Made by a program: the position numbers and the translations under genes. DNA of 64,000 nt, from the NCBI RefSeq assembly GCF_026544205.1, contig NZ_JALNUI010000004.1:1-64000 (forward strand), written 5' to 3'. Shown piece by piece: positions 17,701 through 26,043 of this stretch (position 1 is its first letter; every line of letters begins with the position of its first letter). The notes under the pieces were generated by a model, which was not told the DNA's origin, ran no database searches, and was given only the letters and a program-made list of their open reading frames with translations. The DNA comes from Curtobacterium sp. GC_Cur_3 (lineage in GTDB: Bacteria > Actinomycetota > Actinomycetes > Actinomycetales > Microbacteriaceae).

Positions 17701-17845
17701 CTCGGTCCTGCAGGCGCTCCCGGAGCCGAAGCAGCCCGGTCAGGGACGGTCCCGGTCGCGCCGTGTCTCGTCGGGCAGCATCAGCGCCCCGGCGACCACC
17801 GACGGTGCGGCCTCCGACGACGGCACCGTGATCCTGGGGAGCTAA
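14729..17845 (+). CDS. rne: Ribonuclease E/G family endoribonuclease
   Basis: Main endonuclease for mRNA decay and rRNA/tRNA processing. It has 1038 residues in a layout typical of actinobacteria: a long acidic, Ala/Thr-rich disordered N-terminal region (about 1-340), the catalytic core, and a disordered Arg/Ala/Pro-rich C-terminal region. The S1 domain starts near 347 with RQMIVRSSAEKIEIGV. Catalytic aspartates are in VVDVNTGKFVG near 635 and VVDFIDM near 681. The cysteine pair of the Zn-link expected after LGLVQMTRKK is not present; the sequence runs into a Gly/Asn-rich linker. ATG 14729 has GAGGAG upstream. The N-terminal region holds a 48-bp tandem duplication. Confidence 0.95.
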   Translation: MVEQSEHNANDNNDDAPKRRGRLFGGRRARSGQQTAGGVPTSTDAVETTGASEPSAPEQAATETTEPVVTDSVSVQVDVQTGATAVAHDVSTLTGDLPVVDAEAVAAQAADAEVAAVAEAAGADDAPETAVADAAALADELATTPEQSTGAATEASTVAATGATTAAATETSTVAATGATTAAARNALRWSDEDGDTEADDETPTDSDTAATDEPAAPATPAAEAPKATSTLSLIFHAPVLPELPVRGARSDRDDRWDEDDDQESGSRRRTRRRGSSADREPREPRDHQEPRRREVEYITEPQKVKGSTRLEAKKQRRRDGRDAGRRRQVVTEDEFLARRESVDRQMIVRSSAEKIEIGVIEDNVLAEHYVTKSHNVSLIGNVYLGKVQNVLPSMEAAFVDIGRGRNAVLYAGEVDWNSVETGNHGRRIEAALKPGDKVLVQVTKDPVGHKGARLTSQVSLPGRYLVYVPNGSMNGISRKLPDTERARLKKILKAVLPEHAGVIVRTAAEGATEEQLTRDVQRLTAQWEAIQKKVAVGQAPVMLHSEPDLLVKIVRDVFNEDFTKLIIDGDAARETIEEYLDAVAPDLKDRVELYDGPDSFEEHRLNEQVEKALDRKVWLPSGGSLVIDRTEAMTVVDVNTGKFVGSGGNLEETVTKNNLEAAEEIVRQLRLRDIGGIIVVDFIDMVLESNRDLVLRRLVECLSRDRTKHQVAEVTSLGLVQMTRKKIGVGLRESLDEVNAKVNDNNADPGPSKGRRKGRGNGSEGASSAGSSNGPRGNGNGNGNGSGSNGSGGEQKASHAHQITDDVKHALSRIAASTIGHEEPAASPTAPESSSSPASAPAAPAAPAASAAPAAADAPETSTEGGPKRRRRRGGRASSEQSAPASTDGVLTLPAPAAATAAPAVAPTERTAASTEAPAATTPAATTPTADAATAPAPEPSTPSTPPTRRRASSSATVTPADTTVAILDIPVAVTKREPRKAPDADSLLDSVLQALPEPKQPGQGRSRSRRVSSGSISAPATTDGAASDDGTVILGS
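15192..15279 (+). repeat. 48-bp in-frame tandem duplication in rne
   Basis: Bases 15192-15231 recur exactly at 15240-15279, giving two copies of STVAATGATTAAA in the disordered N-terminal region. The unit is a multiple of three, so copy-number change would alter length without a frameshift. Confidence 0.9.
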
Positions 17846-17846
17846 G

Positions 17847-18638
17847 GTGGCGAACCCCGAGCACCGCCCGCAACCAGACGACCGCGGGTACTACGGCGCC
17901 GGGTGGCAGCAGCAGCCGCCGCAGCAGTACGCCCAGCAGCAGCAGCGCGGCGGCGGACCGGCCGGCGGCGGGTACCACCCGCCCCGGCCGCCCCGGCGGG
18001 CGGGGGACCCGACCAGGGCCTTCGCGCCCGGTGCCTCCGGCGCTGCGGTCGCCGGAGCGGCCATCGCGGTCGTCGGGGTGCTCGCGGTGCAGGCCCTGTC
18101 CGGCCTCATCGGGATGATCGGCACGAGCCTGTACGTCGGCCCGTTCGGCTCCTACGGCGGTCACAGCGTCGTGCTGAGCTTCGCCACGGCCGTCTTCCTG
18201 ACGCCGTTCCCGTTCTACGCGGGCGCCTTCCTGGCGCTGGCGTTCCTCACGCCGATCACCCGGCGCAGCCCGCTGCCCGTCGTCCTGCTCCGCGCGGTCC
18301 TCGGCGGCGCCGCCGGCACGCTGGCCCTGGCGCTCGTCGGGATCGTCACGGGTGCCTACGGCGCGGTCGACGACGGGCCCAGGCGCCTGGTGACGGACGT
18401 CCTGACGTCGCCGCTGCAACGCGGTGTGCCGCTCACCGCGATGCTCCTCGCCGCCGCCACGGTGGCGTGGCTCTGGCTCGGCCGTCCCCGTGGCCGCACC
18501 GGACGCCCGGGTTCCGGCACGCCGGGCACGGTCCGTCCGGCGGACGCGGTCCCGCCGGCGACGGTGCAGCCCCAGCAGCCGCCCGCCCAGCAGTGGGCGC
18601 CCCCGCAGCAGCAGTGGGGACCGCCGCCGGGTCGCTGA
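17847..18638 (+). CDS. Membrane protein with Gln/Pro-rich tails, unknown function
   Basis: I do not recognise a named family. It has 263 residues. A glutamine-, glycine- and proline-rich N-terminus (about 1-50) is followed by four hydrophobic segments (AAVAGAAIAVVGVLAVQAL, PFYAGAFLALAFLTPI, LGGAAGTLALALVGIV, AMLLAAATVAWLWLG). A Pro/Gln-rich C-terminus ends with repeated QQ and PP motifs. The GTG starts one base after the rne stop, so it is probably co-transcribed and possibly coupled. Both tails look disordered and cytoplasmic. A family Q hairpin follows the stop. Confidence 0.75.
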   Translation: MANPEHRPQPDDRGYYGAGWQQQPPQQYAQQQQRGGGPAGGGYHPPRPPRRAGDPTRAFAPGASGAAVAGAAIAVVGVLAVQALSGLIGMIGTSLYVGPFGSYGGHSVVLSFATAVFLTPFPFYAGAFLALAFLTPITRRSPLPVVLLRAVLGGAAGTLALALVGIVTGAYGAVDDGPRRLVTDVLTSPLQRGVPLTAMLLAAATVAWLWLGRPRGRTGRPGSGTPGTVRPADAVPPATVQPQQPPAQQWAPPQQQWGPPPGR

Positions 18639-18666
18639 CCCGACGTGCCCTGGTCATGGCACCCAC

Positions 18667-18710
18667 CGGACAGGAGGCTCGTGGCGACCCCGCCACGGGC
18701 CTCCTGTCCG
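18667..18710. terminator. Family Q hairpin, probable terminator
   Basis: Bases 18667-18686 pair with 18691-18710 over 20 positions with one mismatch that can form G-U. It lies between a plus-strand gene and the convergent DUF4031 gene. No T-run follows. The GGAGGCTCGTGGC sequence belongs to the family also seen at 35168-35205, 60802-60859 and three times in the 57.3-58.0 kb array. Confidence 0.75.
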
Positions 18711-18723
18711 TGCTGGGGGCGGC

Positions 18724-18996
18724 TCAGAAGCCGCGCTTGTCCCGCTGAGCGACCCGCAGACCGCTCCGGATCAGGCGGAGCACCAGCTCGCGCCCGGACA
18801 CCGGCGTCGCGCCGAGCGCGACCAGTTCGTCGTAGCGGGCCTGCGGCACGTCGTAGTGGTCGTGGTCGAACGCCCGGCGTGGCACACCGGCACGTGCTGC
18901 GAATTCGTGGAGCTCCGCGTACGATAGGTCACTGACGAGGTGCGACCACACGGTTTCGTGGGCGGGCCACGTCGGTGGGTCGATCAACACGGTCAC
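18724..18996 (-). CDS. DUF4031 domain-containing protein
   Basis: Small soluble protein of unknown function, 90 residues. The family pattern is clear: VLIDPPTWPAHETVWSHLVS at the start, LHEFAARAGVPRRAFDHDHYD in the middle and PVSGRELVLRLIRSGLR near the end. Conserved Asp, His and Tyr residues suggest a catalytic or metal-binding site, but no activity can be assigned. It starts with GTG at 18996 and runs opposite to its neighbours. Only about 30 bases separate the start from the rplU promoter, so the two promoters probably share the 18997-19053 region. Confidence 0.85.
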   Translation of the reverse strand: MTVLIDPPTWPAHETVWSHLVSDLSYAELHEFAARAGVPRRAFDHDHYDVPQARYDELVALGATPVSGRELVLRLIRSGLRVAQRDKRGF

Positions 18997-19023
18997 GTGT
19001 CCATGCTAGGCGCGTGTCGCCGT

Positions 19024-19171
19024 TTGACCGGACCCATGCCCATCGAGTACGCTCGATCCCTGGTGTCAACGGGCCGTTCTGCCTGTGTCGCCGGCCACCG
19101 GTTCCGCCGGTGGTCGCGCAGGAACAGACACCCGAGACTTCCCTCAAGCAGAGTTACGTAAGGATTTCCAC
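19024..19171 (+). promoter_or_regulatory. Promoter and structured leader of rplU-rpmA
   Basis: TTGACC at 19024-19029 and TACGCT at 19048-19053, with an 18-base spacer, form one of the best sigma-70-type promoters in the window. The leader then carries a hairpin, CCACCGG-TTCCG-CCGGTGG, around 19098-19116. AAGGA near 19160 is the ribosome site. The hairpin could be an L21 autoregulatory leader; that is inference. Confidence 0.7.
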
Positions 19172-19480
19172 GTGGTTTACGCAGTAGTGCGCGCCGGCGG
19201 CCGTCAGGAGAAGGTCGAGGTCGGCACGATCCTCACCATCGATCGCAAGAAGGCCGATGACCAGGGCAACATCGAGCTCGCGCCCGTGCTCCTCGTGGAC
19301 GGTGACACCATCACCTCCGCCGCGACCGACCTGGCGAAGGTGACCGTCACCGCCGAGGTGCTCGAGGACCTCCGCGGCAAGAAGGTCATCATCCAGAAGT
19401 TCAAGAACAAGACCGGTTACAAGAAGCGCCAGGGCTTCCGCGCGGACCTCACGCGCGTCAAGGTCACCAAGATCGCGTAA
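19172..19480 (+). CDS. rplU: 50S ribosomal protein L21
   Basis: Component of the large ribosomal subunit that binds 23S rRNA. It has 102 residues, standard length. It opens with [17 protein letters not shown] and ends with [18 protein letters not shown], both typical of bacterial L21. GTG 19172 is chosen because AAGGA lies about eight bases upstream and the conserved N-terminus begins there. rpmA follows after 14 bases. Confidence 0.97.
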   Translation: MVYAVVRAGGRQEKVEVGTILTIDRKKADDQGNIELAPVLLVDGDTITSAATDLAKVTVTAEVLEDLRGKKVIIQKFKNKTGYKKRQGFRADLTRVKVTKIA

Positions 19481-19494
19481 GGCGGGAGCAGACA

Positions 19495-19755
19495 ATGGCA
19501 CACAAGAAGGGTGCGAGTTCCACTCGCAACGGTCGTGACTCGAACGCACAGCGCCTCGGCGTGAAGCGCTTCGGTGGCGAGGTCGTCAACGCCGGTGAAA
19601 TCATCGTCCGCCAGCGTGGGACGCACTTCCACCCGGGCGCGAACGTCGGCCGCGGTGGCGACGACACGCTGTTCGCCCTGGCCGCTGGCTCGGTCGAGTT
19701 CGGCACCAAGGGTGGCCGCAAGGTCATCAACATCGTCGACGCCGTGAGCGTCTGA
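19495..19755 (+). CDS. rpmA: 50S ribosomal protein L27
   Basis: Large-subunit protein whose N-terminus reaches the peptidyl transferase centre. It has 86 residues. [21 protein letters not shown] is the conserved start and [20 protein letters not shown] is the family signature. There is no N-terminal cleavage extension of the Firmicute type. It is followed by a hairpin before obg. Confidence 0.98.
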   Translation: MAHKKGASSTRNGRDSNAQRLGVKRFGGEVVNAGEIIVRQRGTHFHPGANVGRGGDDTLFALAAGSVEFGTKGGRKVINIVDAVSV

Positions 19756-19771
19756 CGACACAGTTCTCTGG

Positions 19772-19802
19772 ATGAGGGGCGGGCCGCGTGCCTGCCCCTC
19801 AT
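19772..19802 (+). terminator. Hairpin between rpmA and obg (terminator or attenuator)
   Basis: ATGAGGGGC at 19772-19780 pairs perfectly with GCCCCTCAT at 19794-19802, with further pairing into the loop, followed by TCGTGTTT. It would reduce read-through from the ribosomal genes into obg. Confidence 0.75.
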
Positions 19803-19872
19803 TCGTGTTTCGACGGCCCCGGCCGTCACTGGCGGCTCCGGTCGCCTCTGGTCTACGGAGAGTGAACAACCG

Positions 19873-21390
19873 ATGGCGACGTTCGTCGACGACGTGATCC
19901 TGCACCTCAGCGCGGGGAACGGCGGCAACGGATGCGTGTCCGTTCGTCGCGAGAAGTTCAAGCCACTGGCCGGTCCGGACGGTGGCGACGGCGGCGACGG
20001 CGGCGACATCGTGCTCGTGGCCGACCCGCAGGTCACCACGCTGCTCGGCTACCACCGCTCGCCGCACCGCTCCAGCCGCAACGGCCAGCCGGGCATGGGC
20101 GACATGCGCAGCGGTCTCAGCGGAGCCGAGCTCGAACTCCCCGTGCCCGTCGGCACCGTGGTCTACGACGAGTCCGGCGAGCTGCTCGCGGACATGACCG
20201 AGCCGGGGATGCGCATCGTCGTGGCCCAGGGCGGTCAGGGTGGCCTCGGCAACGCCGCACTCGCCTCGACGAAGCGCAAGGCCCCCGGGTTCGCGCTCCT
20301 CGGCACCGACGGCGAGTCCAGCGACGTCCGGCTCGAGCTCAAGACGATCGCCGACGTCGCCCTGGTGGGGTACCCGAGCGCCGGCAAGTCCTCGCTCATC
20401 GCCGCGGTCTCCGCCGCGAAGCCGAAGATCGCCGACTACCCCTTCACCACGCTGACCCCGAACCTCGGCGTCGTCGAGTCGGGAGAGGTCCGCTTCACCG
20501 TCGCCGACGTCCCCGGGCTCATCGAGGGCGCGTCGGAGGGCAAGGGCCTCGGCCTCGAGTTCCTCCGCCACGTCGAGCGCTGTGAGGTCCTGCTGCACGT
20601 CATCGACTGCGCCACCCTCGACCCGGGCCGCGACCCGATCAGCGACCTCGACGTCCTGCTCCGCGAGCTGGAGCGCTACCCGGTCCCCGAGGGCCAGCTG
20701 CCGCTGCTCGAGCGCCCGCAGCTCATCGCGCTCAACAAGATCGACGTCCCCGACGCCGCCGAGCTGGCCGCGTTCGTGACCCCGGAGCTCGAGGCCCGCG
20801 GCTACCGCGTCTTCCCGATCTCCACCGCGTCGCACCAGGGCCTCCGCGAGCTGAGCTTCGCCCTCGGCGGCATCGTCGAGCAGGCCCGCCTCGCGAAGGC
20901 GGCCGAGCCGCTCCCGGAGCGCATCGTCATCCGACCGAAGGCCGTCGACGCCAAGGGCGGGTTCACCGTCCGTGCCGAGGGCGGCGAGGAGCACCGCTTC
21001 TACCGCGTCCGCGGGTCGAAGCCGGAGCGCTGGGTGCAGCAGACCGACTTCACCAACGAGGAGGCCATCGGCTACCTCGCCGACCGGCTCGCCAAGCTCG
21101 GCGTCGAGGACGGCCTGTTCAAGGCCGGGGCCGTCGCGGGCTCGACCGTCGTCATCGGTGGCGACGGCGGCATGATCTTCGACTGGGAGCCGACACTCAC
21201 CTCGACCGCGGAGCTCATCACGAGTGCCCGTGGCACCGACGCCCGACTCGACCAGTCCGGGCGCCAGACGAGCAACGAGCGTCGACAGAACTACTACGAG
21301 CGGATGGACGCCAAGGCCGCCGCGCGTGCCGAGCTCGAGCAGGAGCGGAAGTCCGGCATGTGGGCCGACGCCGAGGACGAGCAGGACTGA
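19873..21390 (+). CDS. obg: Obg family GTPase
   Basis: Essential GTPase linked to 50S subunit assembly and growth control. It has 505 residues in the standard order: a glycine-rich Obg fold ([19 protein letters not shown] and repeated GG motifs), then the G domain with G1 [10 protein letters not shown], switch region [12 protein letters not shown]3 DVPGLIEGA and G4 NKID. A C-terminal OCT domain starts near residue 325, followed by an acidic tail. Start ATG 19873 has GGAGAG at 19858-19863. The neighbours rplU, rpmA and proB are the usual ones. Confidence 0.97.
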   Translation: MATFVDDVILHLSAGNGGNGCVSVRREKFKPLAGPDGGDGGDGGDIVLVADPQVTTLLGYHRSPHRSSRNGQPGMGDMRSGLSGAELELPVPVGTVVYDESGELLADMTEPGMRIVVAQGGQGGLGNAALASTKRKAPGFALLGTDGESSDVRLELKTIADVALVGYPSAGKSSLIAAVSAAKPKIADYPFTTLTPNLGVVESGEVRFTVADVPGLIEGASEGKGLGLEFLRHVERCEVLLHVIDCATLDPGRDPISDLDVLLRELERYPVPEGQLPLLERPQLIALNKIDVPDAAELAAFVTPELEARGYRVFPISTASHQGLRELSFALGGIVEQARLAKAAEPLPERIVIRPKAVDAKGGFTVRAEGGEEHRFYRVRGSKPERWVQQTDFTNEEAIGYLADRLAKLGVEDGLFKAGAVAGSTVVIGGDGGMIFDWEPTLTSTAELITSARGTDARLDQSGRQTSNERRQNYYERMDAKAAARAELEQERKSGMWADAEDEQD

Positions 21391-21397
21391 CCACCGC

Positions 21398-22207
21398 ATG
21401 ACCGACACGACCTCCCTCGGCCCCGTCCGCCGGCGCGCTGACCTCCCGCGTGCCCGGCGGATCGTGGTCAAGGTCGGGTCGTCGTCGGTCTCGGGCGACG
21501 CCGCCGGCCAGATCGGGTCGCTCGTCGACGCCCTCGCCACCGCGTACGGCCACGGGACCGAGGTCGTCCTGGTGTCGTCCGGTGCCATCGCGACGGGCTT
21601 CCCGTTCCTCGGGCTCGAGGGCAGGCCGGACGACCTCGCCACCCAGCAGGCGGCGGCCGCCACCGGGCAGAACGTCCTGATGTTCCGGTACCAGCAGCAG
21701 CTGGACCGGCACGGCGTCGTCGCGGCCCAGATCCTGCTGACCGCCGGGGACCTGCAGAACCCGACGCACCGGGTGAACGCGCAGCGGGCGATCGACCGGC
21801 TGCTCGCGCTGCGGGTGCTGCCGATCGTCAACGAGAACGACACCGTCGCCACGCACGAGATCCGGTTCGGCGACAACGACCGGCTCGCGGCACTGGTGGC
21901 ACGGCTCCTCGGGGCCGACGCCCTCGTGCTGCTCTCCGACGTCGAGGCCCTGTACACGAAGCCGCCGGAGCAGCCCGGGGCCGAACGCATCGACGAGGTC
22001 CCGTTCGGGGACGAGCTCGCCGGGGTCACGTTCGGGTCCGTGGGCGCGGCCGGGGTCGGCACCGGGGGAGCCGGCACGAAGGTCGCGGCGGCACGGCTCG
22101 CGGCAGAGGCGGGCACCTCGGTGCTCGTGACCGCGACGTCCCTGGTCGACCGGGCCCTGGCGGGGGAGCACGTCGGCACCTGGTTCCACGCGGCGCCGCG
22201 GGGGTGA
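21398..22207 (+). CDS. proB: Glutamate 5-kinase, short form
   Basis: Phosphorylates glutamate in the first step of proline synthesis. It has 269 residues: only the amino-acid kinase domain, with no C-terminal PUA domain, as in many actinobacteria. Motifs include IVVKVGSSSVS at the N-terminus, VLVSSGAIATG, VNENDTVAT and FGDNDRLAALVA. It follows obg after seven bases and proA follows after about 100 bases, so the proline steps are adjacent. Feedback inhibition by proline is usual for the family. Confidence 0.96.
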   Translation: MTDTTSLGPVRRRADLPRARRIVVKVGSSSVSGDAAGQIGSLVDALATAYGHGTEVVLVSSGAIATGFPFLGLEGRPDDLATQQAAAATGQNVLMFRYQQQLDRHGVVAAQILLTAGDLQNPTHRVNAQRAIDRLLALRVLPIVNENDTVATHEIRFGDNDRLAALVARLLGADALVLLSDVEALYTKPPEQPGAERIDEVPFGDELAGVTFGSVGAAGVGTGGAGTKVAAARLAAEAGTSVLVTATSLVDRALAGEHVGTWFHAAPRG

Positions 22208-22236
22208 CGGTCCGGCCCTGACGCCGCCGGTCGTCG

Positions 22237-22300
22237 GCTGCCGCCGTCACGCGGGTGGTGCCGGTCGCTGACTGCTGCCGTCACGCGGGTGGTGCCGGTC
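22237..22300. repeat. Direct repeat (period 34) abutting the proA promoter
   Basis: A 30-base stretch ending GTCACGCGGGTGGTGCCGGTC occurs at 22237-22266 and again, with few changes, at 22271-22300. The second copy ends one base before the proA -10 box and occupies the -35 position, where no TTGACA-like sequence is seen. It could be a pair of activator or repressor sites. Confidence 0.75.
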
Positions 22301-22301
22301 C

Positions 22302-22307
22302 TACAAT
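22302..22307 (+). promoter_or_regulatory. -10 box of a probable leaderless proA transcript
   Basis: TACAAT is followed by six bases and then the proA ATG at 22314. With the normal -10 to start-site distance, transcription would begin at or next to the A of the start codon. No ribosome site is present, consistent with leaderless translation. Confidence 0.75.
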
Positions 22308-22313
22308 CGACCC

Positions 22314-23579
22314 ATGTCGCTGACCGCCCCCGCTCCGACCCTCACCGACAAGCTGGTGGCGGCCCGCGCCGCGGCCGGGACCCTCGCGACGGCCACCACC
22401 GCCGTCAAGGACGCCGCGCTCCTGGCCATCGCCCGGGCGGTCCGTGCGGCCACTGACGACATCGTGGCGGCGAACCACCTCGACCTCGTCGCGGGCGAGG
22501 ACAGCGGGCTCGCCGGGGGACTCCTCGACCGGCTCCGACTCGACCCCGCCCGGATCGACGCGCTCGCAGCGGCGGTCGAACACGTCGTCGGGCTCACCGA
22601 CCCCGTCGGCCAGTCCGTCCGCGGGTCGGTGCTGCCGAACGGCCTGCAGCTCAGCCAGGTCCGCGTGCCGTTCGGCGTCGTCGGCGCGATCTACGAGGCC
22701 CGTCCGAACGTGACGGTCGACATCGCGAGCCTGGCGCTCAAGAGCGGCAACGCCGTGGTCCTGCGCGGGGGATCGGCAGCGGAACGCACGAACGCGGTGC
22801 TCGTCGGGGTGCTGCAGGACGCGGTCGAGTCCGTCGGGCTGCCGCGTGCGCTGGTCCAGACGATCGACGAGTTCGGTCGCGCGGGTGCGACGGAGCTGAT
22901 GCGCGCCAGGGGCCTCGTCGACGTGCTCATCCCGCGGGGCAGTGCATCGCTCATCCAGACGGTCGTCACCGAGTCGCAGGTCCCGGTGATCGAGACCGGC
23001 GCCGGAGTCGTGCACGTGTTCCTCGACGCCTCGGCACCCCTGGCCCGGTCCGTCGACATCGTGCTCAACAGCAAGGTCCAGCGGCCCAGCGTCTGCAACG
23101 CGCTGGAGACCCTGCTCGTGCACCAGGACGCCGCCGAACGGCTCCTGCCGACGCTGGCGGACCGGCTCCGCGCGGCCGGGGTCACCCTCCGCGGTGACGA
23201 CGCGACCCGGGCGATCGTGCCGGGCGTGCTCCGCGCGACCGACGTCGACTGGGCGACCGAGTCGATGGACCTCGACCTGTCGATCCGGGTGGTGGCCGAC
23301 GTCGACGCCGCCATGGCGCACATCGCGCAGTGGTCGACGCACCACACCGAGGCGATCGTGACGAACGACGTCGACACCGCCGAGCGCTTCCTGCAGGCCG
23401 TCGACTCGGCCGTGGTGATGGTCAACGCGTCCACGCGGTTCACCGACGGCGGTGAGTTCGGCTTCGGTGCCGAGGTCGGCATCTCGACGCAGAAGCTGCA
23501 CGCGCGGGGGCCGATGGGGCTGCCCGAACTCACCAGCACGAAATGGGTCGTGCGCGGACAGGGTCAGATCCGCGGCTAG
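22314..23579 (+). CDS. proA: Glutamate-5-semialdehyde dehydrogenase (gamma-glutamyl phosphate reductase)
   Basis: Reduces gamma-glutamyl phosphate with NADPH in the second step of proline synthesis. It has 421 residues. Family signatures include VRVPFGVVGAIYEARPNVTV, LRGGSAAERTNAVL, the catalytic cysteine in RPSVCNALETLLVH, and the C-terminal STRFTDGGEFGFGAEVGIST block. The start codon appears to be the transcript start. A TAGACT -10 for the next small gene overlaps its stop codon. Confidence 0.97.
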   Translation: MSLTAPAPTLTDKLVAARAAAGTLATATTAVKDAALLAIARAVRAATDDIVAANHLDLVAGEDSGLAGGLLDRLRLDPARIDALAAAVEHVVGLTDPVGQSVRGSVLPNGLQLSQVRVPFGVVGAIYEARPNVTVDIASLALKSGNAVVLRGGSAAERTNAVLVGVLQDAVESVGLPRALVQTIDEFGRAGATELMRARGLVDVLIPRGSASLIQTVVTESQVPVIETGAGVVHVFLDASAPLARSVDIVLNSKVQRPSVCNALETLLVHQDAAERLLPTLADRLRAAGVTLRGDDATRAIVPGVLRATDVDWATESMDLDLSIRVVADVDAAMAHIAQWSTHHTEAIVTNDVDTAERFLQAVDSAVVMVNASTRFTDGGEFGFGAEVGISTQKLHARGPMGLPELTSTKWVVRGQGQIRG

Positions 23580-23620
23580 ACTGGCCCACAGCCTTCCTCG
23601 ATCGATCGGAGCATCGCACC

Positions 23621-23821
23621 ATGACCCTCCTCGCTGAAGCCGCCGAGAACGCCTCGTCGGTCCCCGCGTTCATCTTCCCGGTCGTGGCTGCTGCGTTCTT
23701 CGCCTTCCTCGGTTTCGTCACCTGGTCGTTCCGCGACATCGCGTACCGCCACTCGAACAAGTTCGAGGCCACCCGCACCCACGAGACCGGTGTGGACGAG
23801 TACGGCCACACCAAGATCTGA
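23621..23821 (+). CDS. Small single-pass membrane protein between proA and nadD
   Basis: It has 66 residues and an unknown function. An N-terminal stretch ([14 protein letters not shown]) is followed by one hydrophobic segment, [19 protein letters not shown], and a soluble tail with [24 protein letters not shown] at 23603-23610 is a modest ribosome site before ATG. Short proteins of this type are common between proA and nadD in Microbacteriaceae, to my recollection. A TAGACT -10 at 23577-23582 may give it its own promoter. Confidence 0.75.
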   Translation: MTLLAEAAENASSVPAFIFPVVAAAFFAFLGFVTWSFRDIAYRHSNKFEATRTHETGVDEYGHTKI

Positions 23822-23832
23822 CGCGCCGCTCC

Positions 23833-24432
23833 ATGCTCGAGAGCTCGGGGCGGCCCCGCATCGGTGTGATGGGTGGCACGTTCGACCCCATCCACCACGG
23901 CCACCTCGTCGCGGCGTCGGAAGTCGCCAGGTCGTTCGACCTCGACGAGGTCGTCTTCGTCCCCACCGGGCAGCCCTACATGAAGTCCGGTGTCACCGAC
24001 GCGGAGCACCGCTACCTGATGACGGTCATCGCGACCGCGTCGAACCCGATGTTCACCGTCAGCCGTGTGGACATCGACCGTCCCGGCCCGACCTACACGG
24101 TCGACACCCTCCAGGACCTCCACGAACAGCGCCCCGACGCGCAGCTCGTCTTCATCTCCGGTGCGGACGCCGTCCAGCAGATCGTCGACTGGAAGGACCA
24201 CGACGGCCTCTGGGACCTCGCGCACTTCGTCGCCGTCACGCGTCCTGGCCACAACCTGAGCATCACCGGGCTCCCCGAACGTGACGTGAGTCTGCTCGAA
24301 GTCCCGGCTCTGGCGATATCCTCGACCGACTGTCGTGACCGGGTCCGACGTGGCAACCCTGTCTGGTACCTGGTTCCCGACGGCGTCGTCCAGTACATCA
24401 CCAAGCACCACCTGTATCGGAGCGTTGCATGA
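23833..24432 (+). CDS. nadD: Nicotinate-nucleotide adenylyltransferase
   Basis: Transfers AMP from ATP to nicotinate mononucleotide in NAD synthesis. It has 199 residues. The nucleotidyltransferase motif [12 protein letters not shown] lies near residue 14. [11 protein letters not shown] and the C-terminal [13 protein letters not shown] (ISSTxIR-type) motif complete the active site. It is followed with an ATGA overlap by a membrane-anchored protein, then rsfS. Confidence 0.96.
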   Translation: MLESSGRPRIGVMGGTFDPIHHGHLVAASEVARSFDLDEVVFVPTGQPYMKSGVTDAEHRYLMTVIATASNPMFTVSRVDIDRPGPTYTVDTLQDLHEQRPDAQLVFISGADAVQQIVDWKDHDGLWDLAHFVAVTRPGHNLSITGLPERDVSLLEVPALAISSTDCRDRVRRGNPVWYLVPDGVVQYITKHHLYRSVA

Positions 24433-25922
24433 GTCCGTCCGACGCGCAGCCGCCCCTGTCGCGGCGCCAGGCGCGCGAGCGAGAGCGCGCAGCCTCGGCC
24501 GGGGGCCAGCCCGTGACCCCGCCGCCGACCGTGGCCGCCCCCCAGCCCACCTCCGTCGACGGCGCACGCCGTCGCCCCGGGTCGCACGTCGCTCCGGCGG
24601 CGCCCGGCCCCGCGCAGTCCGCCGCGCCGGTCGTGCCGTCGGCACCGACCTTCGCCGGCGTGCCGGACCAGCCCCCGGCCTCCGCAACGGAGATCGTGCC
24701 GGGGTCCGGCGGTCTCACCCGCCGACAGATCCGTCAGATGCGCGCCGCCGAGGGCCAGGCCACCGGTCCGGTGCCGCTCCGGAACCCGGCACCGCAGTCG
24801 TCCGACCGCACGATGCAGGACGTGCTGGGGACCGTCGCCGAGCTGCAGGGCGACCAGGGCGGCACCACGCCGCCGACCGCTCCCGCCGGGTTCGCCGGGT
24901 CGACGCCTTCCGCATCGCCCTCGCCCGCATCGCCCACGCGCGCTCCTGCATCGCTGCCCGACCCCGTCGCTGAGCCGTCGGACTGGCAGGAGCCCTCCAC
25001 CGAGACCACGCACCTCGACGAGGCCGCGGTCGAGCAGGCCACCGCCGCCGACGGGTCCCCGGATGGACTCGAGCCCCTCGAGGAAGCTGCCTCGCACGCC
25101 GAGGAACCCCGACGCCACCGCTCGACCTGGGCGCCCCAGGCCGGTGACGCCACGTCGGACGCCGACGACGTCGCGACCGACGGCGGCTCGACGGACCGCG
25201 TCCCGGACGCCGACGCCGCCGCTGAGCTGCCGGCCGGCGTCCTGACGGACACCACGGCTGCGCCGGACGCTGCCGCCGCGACGCCCGGGGTGTTCCCGCT
25301 GTCGCTCGACGACGACGACACCAACGAGGTCCCGGTCCAGCACGACGACCGTCCGGCCTCGGCTGACGCACAGTCGTCGCAGGCAGCCCCGGGGGTGGCC
25401 TTCGTCCGCCCGCCCGAGCCGAAGCCGATGACGACCACGTTCGCCACACCCGTCGGACACTGGTCCACGCAGGCGCACGACTCGAACGACACCGAGGTCC
25501 ACGACGAGGCGACCGGCATCCGTCGGGTCGCCGAGACGGGCTCGAACGCGATCATCCTGCCGAACTCGGCGCTGGCGGACCCCACGGGTGCGCTCAACGC
25601 CACGGGAGAGGTCATCCTGACCGGTTCGATCGACCTGCCGGCGTCCCTGTCCTCGACCGGGTCGCACCGGCCGATCGACGGCGCCGAGGTGGACCGCCTG
25701 CTCGAGCAGCACGACGAGCAGCCCGAGACGGACGCCAGCCCCGTGCGGGCGAGCCGTGCGGTGTCGAGTCACACGTCGACGCGGCAGGTGGTCCTCGCGG
25801 CCGCCAAGCCGAAGGAGTCGCGGGTGCCGATGATCCTCGGGTTCACCGTCGGCGGCGTGTGCGTCGCCGCTGCCACCGTCATCGTCGTCGCGCTGGTCTC
25901 GACGAACTTCTTCGGGTCCTGA
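24429..25922 (+). CDS. Large disordered protein with one C-terminal membrane anchor, unknown function
   Basis: It has 497 residues and no recognised enzyme domain. Nearly all of it is Pro/Ala/Asp/Thr-rich and predicted by eye to be disordered. A short basic motif, [14 protein letters not shown], opens the protein, and a similar [14 protein letters not shown] recurs near residue 96. A conserved-looking island at residues 345-405 contains [30 protein letters not shown]. The only membrane segment is at the C-terminus (about 465-492), placing the bulk in the cytoplasm. It overlaps nadD by four bases, so it is translationally coupled. The two basic repeats might bind nucleic acid; that is a guess. 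Confidence 0.7.
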   Translation: MSPSDAQPPLSRRQARERERAASAGGQPVTPPPTVAAPQPTSVDGARRRPGSHVAPAAPGPAQSAAPVVPSAPTFAGVPDQPPASATEIVPGSGGLTRRQIRQMRAAEGQATGPVPLRNPAPQSSDRTMQDVLGTVAELQGDQGGTTPPTAPAGFAGSTPSASPSPASPTRAPASLPDPVAEPSDWQEPSTETTHLDEAAVEQATAADGSPDGLEPLEEAASHAEEPRRHRSTWAPQAGDATSDADDVATDGGSTDRVPDADAAAELPAGVLTDTTAAPDAAAATPGVFPLSLDDDDTNEVPVQHDDRPASADAQSSQAAPGVAFVRPPEPKPMTTTFATPVGHWSTQAHDSNDTEVHDEATGIRRVAETGSNAIILPNSALADPTGALNATGEVILTGSIDLPASLSSTGSHRPIDGAEVDRLLEQHDEQPETDASPVRASRAVSSHTSTRQVVLAAAKPKESRVPMILGFTVGGVCVAAATVIVVALVSTNFFGS

Positions 25923-25992
25923 CGTCCGCGTCCTCCCACCCGTGTCGGCCCCCGCGGTCGACGACCCCCGCGCCGCCGTCGGTGGCGTGGCT

Positions 25993-25998
25993 TATGAT
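25993..25998 (+). promoter_or_regulatory. -10 box for rsfS
   Basis: TATGAT lies 45 bases before the rsfS start, in a region otherwise very rich in G+C. No clear -35 is visible. GGAAGGAC at 26032-26039 follows as the ribosome site. Confidence 0.55.
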
Positions 25999-26043
25999 CG
26001 TGTCCCGTCCGGTGTCCTGCCGGATGACAACCGGAAGGACTCC

